A stretch of DNA of 64,000 nucleotides from Heterodera schachtii (GCA_023374025.1 SIJG01000012.1:1846503-1910502), one strand, 5' to 3'; counted from the stretch's first letter, positions 25,252 to 38,620 are shown. Translations and numbers: made by a program. The notes: a model not told the origin generated them from the sequence alone.

Positions 25252-25843
25252 GTGCCGAAGCTGATCACGTGTGATGAGAAGTGGGTTTATCTCAACAACA
25301 AAACGGCACAAAAACAATGGCTGAAGCAAAACGAATTGGGCGAGCCGACCCCCAGGCGTCTTCAACATGCACCGAAGGTATTGCTGTGCGTCTGGTGGTG
25401 TTCATCAGGGTTGGTCCGCTATGAACTTGTTCCGGCTGTGCAAACCATCAACGCCGACATCTACCAGCAACAACTGAAGCGGGTTCATGACCAAATTCGC
25501 CGTCCTCCATTTTCTGCAAAATTCCGCGGCGGCGTGCTCCTTCTCCATGACAACGCAGCCCACATGTTGCGTTCTCAACGCAACAAAAAATTGAGCAACT
25601 TCGATGGGCGGTTCTTCCTCATCCACCATACAGCCCAGACATCAGCCCGTGCGACTACTATCTGTTTCGATCTATGGACACTTCTTGAGAGGGAAAGAAT
25701 TTGCTGATCAAAACAAGGTCGAAAATGCATTGGATGACTTTTTTGGATCGAAAAATGATCAATTTTATAAAAAGGGGATTGAAATGTTGCCCGAACGATG
25801 GGGGAGGATCATTGATCAAAATGGTGAGTACATCGTTGATTGA
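25252..25843 (+). pseudogene. mariner transposase, C-terminal part, frameshifted
   Basis: The D,D34D catalytic domain is readable: LITCDEKWVYLNNK (first Asp), [10 protein letters not shown] (second Asp, in place of the usual HDNARPH) and [17 protein letters not shown] (third Asp region), then [20 protein letters not shown] to the stop at 25841-25843. These blocks lie in three frames in succession (first frame to about 25620, second about 25620-25680, third from about 25680), so at least two indels break the gene. The whole N-terminal helix-turn-helix half is absent. It cannot encode an active enzyme. Confidence 0.92.
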
Positions 25844-25893
25844 ACATTTGTTTTTTGTGAAATAAAAAATTGTTTAATGTTGAAGTGCTTAAA

Positions 25894-25919
25894 GGGTCAG
25901 AACTTTTTCATCAACCCAA
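25894..25919 (-). repeat. mariner right terminal inverted repeat
   Basis: GGGTCAGAACTTTTTCATCA through CCCAA, ending at a TA dinucleotide. The position, about 50 bp after the transposase stop, fits a mariner 3' end. Confidence 0.75.
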
Positions 25920-27419
25920 TATTTATTATTGACAAATTGGTAAGCTAGCTGGCTCCGGACAATTCTTCAATGGACAATCTGCAACAAATTGATTCTTTTT
26001 CAAAAATAAATAAATAAAATTTGCTGTCAAATTTTCCACTGACGGATTGTACGGACCTAATCAGCTGTTGTCATTTCCTTAAACAAGCTTTTTTAAATCA
26101 TTTAATATCTTTTTGTGTTTATTATAATCCAATTATTTATTTATATATTCAACAGCAAGGTTTATCCAAATTCGAAGCACTGTTTGCGACTCATCTATGC
26201 AATTTATATGAAGAAATTAAATTAAAAAATTAAATGAAATTTAATTGTGCACTTTCACAAAGAAAAAATATGCAAATTAAAGCGGAAGAATTATTTTTTA
26301 ATTATTTTCTAAATTATGCTTCCACATTAAATTTTTAAATTATTATATAAATGTTTTCCTAAAAGAGTAAAAATGCTTATTTTTGTCAAATGAATATTCT
26401 GATTTATCTGTAATTTATGTAAAATTATTATAATGCTTCATATCGTTATACAATTATTAAAAAAATGATTTTTTCATAGACAATACTGCATTATGATATC
26501 TATATTTTTTCTTAAATATATATTTTATTATATAATGTCATATTTCATAGTCTTTTAAATTTATGGGTTGATTCCGAAATTAATAATATTAGTGTTCATT
26601 CCCGTTCAGGTCGCTGTGTGTTGCTCAATCCAACACATCCCATACTCAATTGTTCATGTTTTAATTTATTGTTTTCTTATTTTTCAAAAAAAATATGGCG
26701 AACTTTATTTATCTGTAAAATATGTAAAAACCCTAATAAATATATGTGTAATTTTTATGTTTGTTTAAAAATTTAAAGGAAAAAAATTATAATATTTAAA
26801 TGCCAAAAAATATTTGGTTAAAATTATTAATTCATAATATTTATCATGCCAACAGAAGATGCTCTTTCCGATGTGTTTGTCGCTATTAAAAATTCTTTTA
26901 TTTTAAATTATTTCGGGAGATTTTTGAAATTGTCCTTAGGATGTGTCAAATTCACAAAAATATTTACTCGGATGGAATTCTTTTGCATGGCTTAAAACCT
27001 TGGTCAAAAAGTGATTTTAATGTATATAACATAAATATTTATTTTATTGGAACCTATTTTATTAATTTCTTAATGAAATTTTAAAAGTTGATTAAAACAT
27101 ATGCAGTATGTAAATTTAATTAAATTTTTTATTTCTATTTATGACATTTAATTTTAAATATTGAAGTCATTTATAATAAAAAAATATACAATTATTTTAT
27201 TTTCAATAATTATTTACTTTTATGAAAGCAAAAAAAGGATTAACAAAATTCATTAAAAAAGTGATGCAAATAAATTAATTTTCCGTTAACTTTCTTAAAT
27301 TAAATCTTATAAGTATTGTTTTTTCACAGCATTATTATCCCACGCAAGGAGGTTGTGCTGCTGCTTCATTAATGCGTTAACATTTTAAATGAATGCAATT
27401 TTGATGATTTTTTTTCTAC
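25920..27419. other. A+T-rich DNA with one small ORF
   Basis: No recognised gene. An ATG-to-TAA frame of 49 codons at 26846-26995 on + (MPTEDALSDVFVAIKNS...) is more protein-like than its neighbours but unidentified. TTTTTTCACAG near 27320-27330 resembles a splice acceptor without a supported exon. Confidence 0.35.
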
Positions 27420-28243
27420 AAAATATAAGTTTTTTGATTCCGCGCTACCAATAGACCGGAACGGACCAATTGTCAAGAATAAAATTGAGTCAATATAATT
27501 TTGAAGGTTCTAGACCAAATCCAACAATCTTGATAGCATTCGAAAGCTTTTCAAAGCTCTATTAGCCTACAAATATAATAAATTATTATCAATATGTGGA
27601 AAAAATAAGATTTAATAAATCAACCGTGAAAAAAAAAAGAAAAACAATTTTTTTAAGCAAAGGTGATGGTTTTTATTCTTTGAATTTAAGTTAGAAGACA
27701 TAAAAGTAAAAAAAAAACTTGCCTTATTAAGAATTGTTTAAATTATAAAACAATTCAATTTAAAAATTTATGGTTTCCATTTTTTATACTATTTTAAATA
27801 AATAATTTTTTTTTATTCAACCTTAATTTTTAAAAATTTGAAATTCTTTTTTTGATCTATATCGTCGAGTTATGTTCTAAGATAGCGAAAATGTTTAGTC
27901 TATGCCTTGTGGGGCTTAAAATTAATTTAAACAATTCTTAATAAGGCAAGTTTTTTTTTACTTTTATGTCTTCTAACTTAAATTCAAAGAATAAAAACCA
28001 TCACCTTTGCTTAAAAAAATTGTTTTTCTTTTTTTTCACGGTTGATTTATTAAATCTTATTTTTTCCACATTTTGATAATAATTTATTATATTTGTAGGC
28101 TAATAAAGCTTTGAAAAGCTTTCGAATGCTATCAAGATTGTTGGATTTGGTCTAGAACCTTCAAAGTTATATTGACTCAATTTTATTTGACAATTTGTCC
28201 GTTCCAGTCTATTGGTAGCGCGGAATCAAAAAACTTATATTTT
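27420..28243. mobile_element. Large foldback (inverted repeat) element, ~320-bp arms
   Basis: The left arm 27420-27745 starts AAAATATAAGTTTTTTGATT and passes CCGCGCTACCAATAGACCGG. It is repeated inverted, with only scattered mismatches, in 27926-28243. The loop of about 180 bp (27746-27925) is unrelated A+T-rich DNA with ATCGTCGAGTTATGTTC. There is no transposase and no clear target duplication, since both flanks are T-rich. Arm divergence is low, so the element or the duplication is young relative to the background. A transcript would fold into a long dsRNA hairpin. Confidence 0.85.
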
Positions 28244-31200
28244 TCATAAAAAATTGATCTTTTTGTGAAAATCTATTTCTGAACTGCACAAAAAATCCAA
28301 TTTTTTAAAAAAAACTTAAAAGAATTTTTTAATTAATAAAAAATTATTCAAAGTAAATGATTAAAATACTAGTTAATTTTTAATAATTTTTTCATCGACT
28401 CAAATTTTAATTAATATTATTCATTGTTAAATAAAATTGTTAATTAATAAATATTTTTTAGATTATTTAACTAAATTTTATTTCAACAATTATCATATAA
28501 AACAGGGTTGTACATTCAAATTTGAATTAAATTAACTCAATCTTTTTAATTTTTTTTACATTGCACTTGAAATAAGTTTGTTTTTCATTTTTGTATTACT
28601 AATTCGACGCTTCTTTCAAATATTTCAATTTTAAAAAAGTAATAAAAAAAATTACACAAAACATTTATAATTAATTTAATAATTAAAACCTTAATTTAAT
28701 CAAAGACAATTAAAAAAAAATCTGATTGTTAATTTTATTTTAAGATTAAATGAAGAAATAAAAAATTCTATAATTAATAAAAACAGAAAACTAATTATAA
28801 GGAATAACATTTTAAAAATATTTAAAGATGTAAAACATCATTTAATGTTCATAAATAAATAAAATGTTTCTTTTTGTATATAATGAAATAAAAAAGAATC
28901 AATTAATGTATAATATACGAAACAAAAAATCTTTAATTATCATATAATTAATTTTATATAAGGCAATCAATGTTATAAGTTGTGGAGGCATAGCAAATTG
29001 AAAAGCTCACGATACTCAACATGAAATGCAAAAAGAATTTAAAAAAGGTACACTTTTTAAACTAAAAATTTAAATAAAAGTTTGATGGATTCGAAAATTT
29101 ATTTTAATTTAAAAATAGAAATATGAAGTTTAAGATTTTTACAATTATTTGGGAAACACAATAATTAAAAGTGGCATAATTTAGCAAGGAAATATTTATT
29201 ATGAATGTAAGAGATATAAAATTAAATAGTCACTTATATAAATTACTTTATTAATTAATTTAAAAATAATTTATAAGAATTTATCTCAAAATAACAATGT
29301 GTTAATAGTTTAACTTTCTCGAAAAATTGACGCACGACTCAAAAAATTTTTCAACAAATCAAATTTTCTAATAAAGGAAGACTTAAAAAAATTTTCAATT
29401 TGAAATATATAAAAAAGGAAGTAATTTTCCAAAATTTTCTAAAATATATTTTTTAAATATTGGTTTAAAATAAATAAATACCATTTTAAAGTATTTCCGT
29501 GATAATATAAAGTCATTCACATGAAAATCATTAATAAATTAACATACAAAATTATTCAACAAATCTATAAAGAATAATCAAATAAACAATGAAATTTTTA
29601 GCTAAATATTATTAAATAAAATTTAACTAAATGCAAAATAAAATTTGTAATCAAATGTACAGCAGGATTTTGCATAGTTCGTTGATTTTTAATTAATTAG
29701 ATTTAAAAATTTTTATTATATTACTCATAATAAAAAAAAGTAAATATGAAAGGAATATGTCACGATTTCACAAAAGATTATATAGTTTATGTTATTAAAT
29801 TTATTTGGAAATTTTTTTTATAAAAGTCGCCACGAAAAATTAAAAAATTATTAAATTAAAAGACCAAAATAATTAAGGTACTTTTTTCATAAAAATATTT
29901 TTTTATGTGTATAAATTGTCAAAAGAAATGCATTTGAGTCACAATTTAATTTATCTATCAAATACAACAAAAAATGAATTTAAAATAAATTATAAAAAAA
30001 TATTAATTAAGTAATTTTGGATAAAGGCCGCGGATTTGATCAAGAAGGTGAAGATCGTTAAAAGTTTTATTGAAAAAGCAAAAATATTTGAGGGAATCAC
30101 TGATAAATCAAATTATAATATGATAAAGATTAAAAGATTTTTTACATATATGACAAAATAGACACAAATTAAAAGATATTTTAAATAAATTTAAATAAAT
30201 AATTTTTTTGCAAATTATTAGTTTCATCTGGTTATTCAATTTCTCATGCCGATCTCGAATTGCCCAAAAAAATGAATCCAAATTTGTTGGAATTTTGAAC
30301 TCTTGTTCGAAAATATAAAAGTTAGAATAAAATATCCATTTTTTAAAATCTTATAATGTTAAATTTCGATGGACATTATTTTATGTTGAATTTAGATTAT
30401 TTTGAATTCTCTTGCCTAAGTTCTTTCTTTTGCTACATTTTGTCAACTCAAATATTTTTATAAAATTTTTTAATCTTTTTTTTTAAATAAAAATTAAAAA
30501 TCTTTTAAAATAATAAATGATATTTTATAATAAAGTATTAAATTCTTTTACTTTTTTGAATTATTGGATTAAAATTTCTTTTATAAATATTTATACATAT
30601 AACAAAGAGTTATCTATTTTATTTGGTGGCTCTTTATCGTTAATGACTTTGTATGTTTCTTTTACTCATGGCATTTTATACTTTTTTAGTTTTCATTGAT
30701 ATTAATGTTGACTGGCAACTCTTTTCTTCGAATAATGCCTATAATTTTTTTTTAATTTTATTTTATTGGAATTTGAAGCATATTATATTTTATTAAGTAA
30801 AAATTTTAGTTAATAATTTTAAAAATTAAAGCATATTCGTTGTACAATTTTTAAAATCATTAATTGTTACACATTAAAAATGTATTTGTTTGTATTTTTG
30901 TTGATATTTTTTAATTTAATTAACTTTTATAAAATTTATTATTTAAAAAGTAACTTCTTTTGTTAATTTTATATGCATAAAAAATGCTAAATATGCGCAT
31001 CAATATATAGTATATTTCATTTTATATGAAAAATAGAGTTTATCGTATGATATAAAAACCTTATAATTATGTGTCTTCTTAAATTTAAAAGGTCCTTTTT
31101 TTCAAATTATTTTGACAGTATTGTTAAATCAAACGTTTTAAAAGCTATATAATATAATTATAAAAATGTAATATAATTAAAATAAAGTAATAACGCTAAA

Positions 31201-31402
31201 TCGGTATTCATTTCAAAAAATAAAGAAGTTAATGAAATATTCAGTAAATATACTTATTGTTTGACGAAAAATTAAAAAAAATAATTAAAACAGCAATTTT
31301 TATTAAAAATTATTAAATAATATGGGCCATAAAATGAATTACATTAATATTAGTTTAACTATTCTTTTGACATTATTATTATAAAAAACAATACGTCATT
31401 AT
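28244..31402. other. A+T-rich DNA, one weak exon-like frame
   Basis: No recognised gene. At 30016-30165 on + a frame reads WIKAADLIKKVKIVKSFIEK and then AKIFEGITDKSN to a TAG. It has no ATG at its start and is unidentified. The rest is background. Confidence 0.35.
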
Positions 31403-32046
31403 TAGAGACCGGATTTTTTTGTTTTTACATATTTTTTTTTGCGGCTTAGTTATGGCGAGAGAAGCCCAAAAATAGCATTATCTTTGAACAATTTTTGATT
31501 TAGAGCGACATATAAAAACATAAAAACACATATTTTGGCGTTTTGGCACATAAAATATGTTAGCACATATTTTGGGGTTTGGCACATATTTTGGCATTTT
31601 TGAGAAAAATTGCAATAAAAATACAAGAAAATTGAAAAATACACCCCTAAAAATCGACTTTTTTCCTAAATATTAACATAATTTTCAAATTAAAAATTTT
31701 TTTCTTCGATTGTAGAAACTAATGAAATCTCGAATTCATTAATTCGTCATTGGATTTCGAAGTTCTCTGCTGGAACTTTCAATTTATAGAAATGATTTAT
31801 CAAAAAAAGACAATTTTACCCCAAACACTTCGAAATGTATTTGATTTGCGTTGTATGGGCTAAAAATAATAAAGAATGAGATTTTTGGGATTTTTTATGC
31901 AAAAACACACTTATTTTTTCAATTTTTAACACATTTTAGCACATATTTTGGCATTTTTGGGGGTTTTTAGCACATATTTCAGCATTTTTTAGCACATATT
32001 TTATTACATATTTCAGGATTTTTAGCACATAAAAATCCGGTCTCTA
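31403..32046. mobile_element. hAT-type MITE (TAGAGACCGGA family), 644 bp
   Basis: The left end TAGAGACCGGATTTTT is matched inverted by AAAAATCCGGTCTCTA at the right end (16 bp). Flanking 8-mers are GTCATTAT (31395-31402) and GCCATTAT (32047-32054), 7 of 8 identical. The interior has no transposase. It is built of repeated AGCACATATTTTGGCATTT-like motifs at both ends and a central stretch TGCAATAAAAATACAAG / ACACCCCTAAAAATCGAC that recurs at 38.5 kb. The 161-bp element at 58718 has the same ends. Confidence 0.88.
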
Positions 32047-35000
32047 GCCATTATTAATTTTAAAATACAAAAAAATAAAAAATAAAATTACAAAAAAAAT
32101 AAAATGCGCTGAAAAAAAAGCAAAAATTAAATTAATAGAGGAATTAATATAATAATATATTATCGTATCTAAAGCTTCTCTAAAAAAATTAGAAACCTTA
32201 ACTAATTTAATGGCTCATTTCAGGAATAAAATTAATATTTAATTAAATGTTAAAATAAGCACTAATTTGATAAAACAACAAAAATTCATGAAAAGATATT
32301 CAAATAGTAAACACCTTAAAAAAATCAATAATTTTAAAAATTTTGAATAAAGAGTAAGCTACAAACAATTTATAATTGCTTATAGAACTCTTAAAAATAA
32401 AGAAGCAATTTATAATTTTTTAACAAGCAATAATAATTATATTTAAGCGAATATATATGTTCAAATTCTAGGACTAAAAATATTTACGTTGATCATGTAG
32501 AAAAAGTTCTGAAATCACATTGCCAAATAAAATGAAATTTTCTAGTTCTTTTTGTTCTTTACTTTATCCGAAAAGTATTTATTTGTTTTAACAAATAAGG
32601 CAATTTGGGTTTAAGTAGTGCTAAAGATAATTTTGAGGATGAATTCGGTTAAAAAACAAACAAAATCAATGGTAGAGATTTTTAGATAGTAAGGCCCTAT
32701 CCAAATTCAAAAAATTTTGAGCTTTTGGTGATTATTATTATTATTATAAATAGCAATCATTATTTTCGCTAATAAAGCAAGACAAACAAACGGAAATCAT
32801 TATTTTTATTAGTGAAGGCCTTAATTTTTGAATTGTTTTAATTAATTATCAATCTTTTTATTATTTATTTTCATTGGTTCTAAAACCATCAAAAAAGCGC
32901 TTTAGTCAAAAAACTTTATGATTTTATTTGATATACCTTGCTAAAAGGAGCCTAAATTGTGATTCTTTATATCATTCCAGACCTAACAAATAAGTGTTTT
33001 TTATTCCCCTGCAAAATTTTAAAAAATTCGTTATATGTCAAAAAAATGGCCAATCATTCTTTTATTTTGCATGAAATTTATGATATTTAAAAAAAAGCTT
33101 AATCAAACATATCAAATGAATAAACTGAGAATATTTTTTTTCTAAATAACTTCAAACATGAAAAAAAATAATAATAATTTAATATTTTTTGATTAATTTA
33201 TTGCGTTATATTCCGTTTTTGTAATAAATATTGATCATAATTTAATGTTTTAAAATAAATAAAACAATAAAATAATAATGTTTTTAAATAACAGCACTCA
33301 TTCAAATTCGAAGTGTTTCATCATTTTAAACAAACCATTTGTCTATTGGAAAGGACATACAAATTAATTTTATTTTATATTTTTACTTAAAATTAATTAA
33401 TATTCATTATTTAATTAACAATTGTAAAATAGTTATAGAATATTTATGATATCATTATATCTACAATTAATATTAAATTACACAAATTCTCTTGTCAAAT
33501 ATCTTGCAAAGGTTGATTTAATTTTTACATTTAAATTATAAAAATTTAAAAGCTATAAATTTTTAATTTTATAATTTTATTGTTTTTCGGTAGAAACCGT
33601 GCCTATTTTTCTCATATTCGTCATTTTTAAATAGTAACAAGAGTTTTAATTTTTTACTAGCTACAGACAAATAATTTAACAATGAAAAAAAACAATGCTT
33701 GTAATTAATTTAGTTTTTATTTAAATTTTAATAGTCTTTTAATTTTTTTAATGACATTATGTAATTAATTTTTTTAATTTTCTGTGCTATATTTTAGTAG
33801 CTCAATAATTCTGCTTCTTCAATATTTAATTCTCATGGGCGATAATCTGTTTGTCCTTATTTTTTCACAGCTAAGAAAATAAGCAAATAACTCTACTTTT
33901 TTGCAATTTCTTATAATAATTTAATAATTAAATAAATAATTTTTCTTAAATATTTTATTATTTCAAGATTATTATCCTTCATTATAAAGAATTTATAATT
34001 GTTAATTTATAGTTCACTCCTTTCAGTAGCTAATTTATTTAATTTATAAATGTGTTAATCCTTTTAATGTATGATTTATTAATTATTGGTATTTTTATTG
34101 ACTTTTCTGATTAAAAATGAGCAGATACGCTGACAACAGCGATTTTGATGACAAAGATTTTGATGCGAATATTTTGCATGTGTTTCATATAATAGCAATT
34201 AATTAGAAAATCAAAAATCTTTAATATGCTTAATGTTGCGTTTTTAAAATAATTTAATAATTTGATAATGAATAATTGTTTCCCCAATTTATTTGTTAAT
34301 ATAAGAGTTTTATTATTGTTTAACACTTTATGTTAAAAAAGTCATTTGAATATTTATTTTTATTTTTTTTATTTAATAATAATATATGAAAATTCAATGA
34401 ACTGATTAATAATTTTGTTAAATTTTTTAGAATTAATAAAATATTAAAATTTAAAAAATGCAATGATAAAAAGACCTTGGCATGAAGTTAGATTCATTTT
34501 CTTCATAAAAGTATTTAATTAAACTAAAATTGATTAATATAAAAAATTACACAACATTCAATAAAACTAAAAAAAAAATAAATTTTAAAAAATATTCACT
34601 TTATAAAACCAGATTAATAATAATTGATAAATAAATTATTAATAAATATTTTTATTATTTCGTTAATTAATTTATCAAACATTTATGGTGGTATCCTATA
34701 TTAAAATTTTAGTGTTGCAATATCTTATATTTCGCCTGATAAATATCGTGAGTGAGACCCTCGTGCACTATATTGATTGTTTCATTTGTAAAAATGAAGA
34801 TAGGTTGTTTATTCACTATAGTTTTTTTCTAATAAACGTTTTAATAAATAATGACTATTTAAAGTCTTTAATATATTTTATACTGCAACTTTGTTTTACT
34901 CGTTTTATTTGGTTTTCCTGGTATTATTTATGAAGCAGAATTAGCCGCTTATTGATTATTAAAAATATATTTAAATTTAATTTTCCAATATTTTTAAGAT

Positions 35001-35246
35001 ATTTTTTTAAGAATTTTGGCCATCTGTAAGTTTGAGCGATTTTTGCGTATTGGTAACAAATTTCTAACTTATATAAACCTCGAAATAATTTCGCCAATTT
35101 TTAAGAGTGAAAATTGCAACTGGGAGTGATACGGAATTTAAAATGTATTTTATGGCTATTTATTTGGTTTTATTTTAATTTTAAATACTAAACGTAAAAT
35201 TATTTAAATAATTTCAATGATATTAATTTACCCGTTTTAACTATTA
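32047..35246. other. A+T-rich intergenic DNA
   Basis: No recognised gene or element. Short frames only, for example a hydrophobic 82-codon frame at 34685-34933 that is not supported by any motif. Confidence 0.45.
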
Positions 35247-35950
35247 GTGTCGCCAAAAGCGACACAAATTTCTTGGAAATTTTCATTTATTTTGATCCTT
35301 TTTCGTCGATCAATTTCTCCGTTCGCTCGCTCGTTAATTATGACTCATCTCTTTTTCTCTCTCCATTTTTTGTTATGAGTCATCATTTTTAATGGATTTT
35401 TGTCCATCTGCTTGTGCACATTTTTCACGTGCCTGGCCCCGCCCCCATTGATTTGTGAGGGTATAAAAGCCCGGCCCATTCTCCATTTTCTTCACTTGTT
35501 CATGTTTGTGCAAGTCACGACTTGTTCATTTTGGGATAAGTCGATTGGACTTATCAATTTTCGATTAAGTCAGCCGGACAGTTTTCTGTCCAAGCATTTA
35601 CATTAAATTGTAATTGTGTAATTGAATTGAATAAAGATTAAGAAAGAGTCTTAGTCTTATCATTGTCTGTAAAAGGGACACTCAGGAGCCCTTTAATACA
35701 GACCATTAAGCCGTTGACCCCCGTTGGGTCACAAAAGGCTTACCAAAGGAAAGGAGAAGAATTTCTCCTTCCAAATTGTCCCTTCGTTTAAAGGAGAGGA
35801 ATTTCCTCCTTTAATTTGTCCCTTTGGACACTTAGTGAATTTCTGTCTTTTGGACAGAAGTTCTTTCCGCTTAAAAGACTCCCCCCTTCTGCCGGGAGAG
35901 TCTGCTTCCCCTTCTGCCGGGAAGTGCAAATTTTTGTGGCTTTTTGCCCA
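35247..35950 (+). promoter_or_regulatory. Pol II promoter-like unit, possibly a solo LTR
   Basis: In order on +: a perfect small palindrome GTGTCGCCAAAAGCGACAC (35247-35265), a GC box GGCCCCGCCCCC (35435-35447), a TATA box TATAAAA (35462-35468), a transcribed-looking stretch, and a poly(A) signal AATAAAG (35630-35636) 168 bp after the TATA box. Compact TATA plus AATAAA spacing is what an LTR (U3-R-U5) has. From 35680 to 35940 follows a chain of small hairpins, such as AAGGAGAAGAATTTCTCCTT and AAAGGAGAGGAATTTCCTCC, and two CTTCTGCCGGGA repeats. No gag/pol, partner LTR, primer-binding site or 5-bp duplication was found, so a solo LTR is inference. A host promoter without a recognisable gene is the alternative. 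Confidence 0.45.
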
Positions 35951-37770
35951 CAGGTGCTTATAAATCGCGAAGGTTCTCCAATTATAATTTTTGTTTTTAT
36001 AATATATTTTGATTTTGTTTTAAGCTAAAAAATATTCTCTATGATTATTAAAGGACTAAAAGAAAAACAAATATTTTTAGATTTATTTTCTTTTTTGAGA
36101 TCCTATTTTTGTCATTTTTATTTAATTATTTATTTTTAAATTACCGGCATCTTAAGGTGTATTATTTAAGATAGAAATTATGAATTTTTTATTGGCCGCT
36201 TTTCATTATTTCAGACAGCAAATTTAATTATATTTATATTCTTCAATTAGTAGTCATTAATTCTGTAATATTATGATTTTATTCATCATTTTTTAATTCA
36301 CAACATAAGTTTTGTGATTTTATAGTAGAGTTGCATTTAAAAAGCAAAACTATTTTAATTATAATTTTGTCGAATAAATAAAGATAGCTAAAAAATTAAG
36401 TAATTGTCTTAATTTTCCTTCCTCTCCCACAAATTGAATTTTACTAATTATTTTTTTAATCTATTACATGTGAAAAGTTGTTAATTCTTTTATTATTTTA
36501 AAAATTGTAAGTGAATTTAAAAAAATTTGAATCTAAATTAATTTTTAACTGATTTTATTTGGTCTTTCTTAAAACATTTTTTGGTCCAAATACAAAAAAC
36601 TATTAAACACCATTAATTTTATTAACCAGTTTTGAATAAATTAATCAATATTGGATTAATTTTCATATTGGAAAAATCTAAAGAAAAATATTTATACAAT
36701 TTTTTTTTCTAAAGAAAATGAATATTAATATTGAACCTAAAAGAAATTCTGTTAACTCTTGATTAAACAAAAAATATTTAAATTACTCGCATAATAAATA
36801 TTTAATTTTTACTTTTTAATATGTCATCATTAAATAGTTTAAAATACTGAATGTTATATGGAGACGAAATTTTTTCACGACCATTTGGCGAGAAAAATTT
36901 AATAAATTAAAAATATTAATCAATGCTTAAAGAATTATACGAATATTAATTTAAAATTCATATTTTATTATAAGTTGAAACAAATTCATTTTTACGCTAA
37001 AATAAAAATAATTTACAAAAGAACACCAATTTTTAGCAATATGAATATGATAATATTCAAAATATAATAAAATATGTAAAAAACTAAATATTATAATAAA
37101 TTTTGTCAAATAAATTCAAAAATACATTTAGACACCATAAAATTTAATTTTAAATTAGCCCTCATTTGTCGATTATTTTGTTGATTTTTATTTGAAGAGA
37201 ATCGACGATTGAATAAATTCAATTAAAAATTCTGAAAGTATTCAAGTAAAAATATAAACTAAAATCATATAAACGTATATAAAAATGAGCATATTTATTT
37301 AATAAGAAAAAATGAAATCATTTTTAATATTGAAAAATGAACAACAGAAAATGAACTTATACAAAATCACTCAATCAATAATTAAATATTTAATTTTTCA
37401 AAATTAATTTATAAATTACTCATTAATTACTACAAAGGATTTGAAAAACTTTTAAATAAACATTAATAAAATAAAACATTAAATACATAACATTTTTATA
37501 CATGAAAGAATCACTGACAATATCATATCAACAGTGACCTCATGAAATTAAAATTGAAAAAATTAGAAGAGAAAAAAAGAGACAACAAATAGAAAATTAA
37601 AATTATTTTTTTACAAAATAAAATAATAATAAACCATTTCAACAAAAAAATAAAATATTTACCTATTCATTTAAGAAAGACTCATACGAACAAACAAATC
37701 GAAAACATGAGACTAAAGGAAAGAAAAAGCTAAATATTTAATAATGAACTTATTTTTTGGAACTGGAAAA
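35951..37770. other. A+T-rich intergenic DNA
   Basis: No recognised gene downstream of the promoter-like unit. Frames are short and compositionally biased. Confidence 0.5.
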
Positions 37771-38150
37771 ATTCATTACTTCAAAAGTATGGTGGGGTAC
37801 TGTGACCCCTGGGGGTGAAAAAAGTCAAGGTCCACTTTTTCTGGATCACCAGAGGTTGGCTCGGAAACGGGGTGGACAAATCGGTCGGGGATTAAGTTTT
37901 TCAATGTTTGCCTTATGCCAGAATGTCAAAAAAATTTTCAGAAGGTTGGTTTACTAGTGGGCTGGAAAAATTTTTTGGAAATTTTTGATAGGGCTGACAG
38001 AAAGAGCACAAAATTCGCTACAATATACAAAAGACCTCCGATTTCCCAGCTCCCTAGGAATTTTTTTCTAAAATTTTCACGATTTCAAGCCATTTTTGAC
38101 TTTCCAGATCCCATGATGGAGTGATCTGATCAAGTTAGTGTAAAAGACTT
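37771..38150. repeat. Dispersed repeat, longer copy
   Basis: A higher-G+C segment beginning near GTGACCCCTGGGGGTG. Its last ~100 bp (38051-38150, CCTAGGAATTTTTTTCTAAA through to the GATCAAGTTAG region) recurs in the same orientation at 40146-40235 with about 80% identity by eye. It has no coding frame of interest and its ends were not defined, so it is probably part of an unrecognised transposon. Confidence 0.55.
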
Positions 38151-38339
38151 TTTTGATCACCATAAAAAATGCTATCAGAAGTGTGATTCTTTTTTATAGA
38201 ATGCAAAAAAACACATTTTTATTTCCTATAATGTCTTTTAAAGAGACATTAAATAATTGATAAGAAATTAATTTATTTTCATATTAAAAATGAAAAAATA
38301 AATGCACGAAAAACATATTTTTAGCTCGGAAATTCTTCG

Positions 38340-38620
38340 TTTTAACGCCACTATTCATCAGCTTGGAATCACTATTTTGGAGCTTTGCCACTAAAAAAAA
38401 AACTATTTTGGAAGTTTGCCACTAAAATAGTTTTTTGCCACTATTTTGGCGTTTCGTCAATATTTTGGCACTATTTTGGCATTTTTTGGAAAATTTCCCA
38501 AAAAATGCAATAAAAACAAAAATTCACCCCAAGAATCGACCTAAAAATTTTCAACTTTTCAAAAATACACCCCTACGAATTGGAAAATTTTCTCAAAAAT
38601 TCTTCCCCCAAATTTTTTTT
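38340..38620. repeat. CACTATTTTGG-repeat block, related to the 31.4-kb MITE
   Basis: Several copies of CCACTATTTTGG / GCACTATTTTGGCATTTTT, followed by TGCAATAAAAACAAAAATTC and CACCCC-AGAATCGACC, parallel the interior of the element at 31403-32046. No TIR or target duplication was seen, so this is likely a truncated or older relative. G+C-rich text at 38780-38815 (GGACCGGGACTTACCGGGAC) is separate. Confidence 0.5.

Larger units (their letters stand above)
25246..25919 (+). mobile_element. mariner-type transposon, 5'-truncated
   Basis: The 3' two thirds of a mariner element. It starts abruptly in transposase codons at about 25246, with A+T-rich DNA before it, and ends in a recognisable terminal repeat. 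The last 26 bp read from outside as TTGGGTTGATGAAAAAGTTC, and the TA target lies at 25920-25921. I find no left terminal repeat. G+C is about 48% by eye, far above the flanks, which suggests a relatively recent arrival compared with the surrounding DNA. Confidence 0.9.

Noticed and set aside
35724..36028. Three frames over the hairpin chain downstream of the promoter-like unit
   Set aside because: Open on both strands because of repeated palindromes; no motif and no consistent codon signal.
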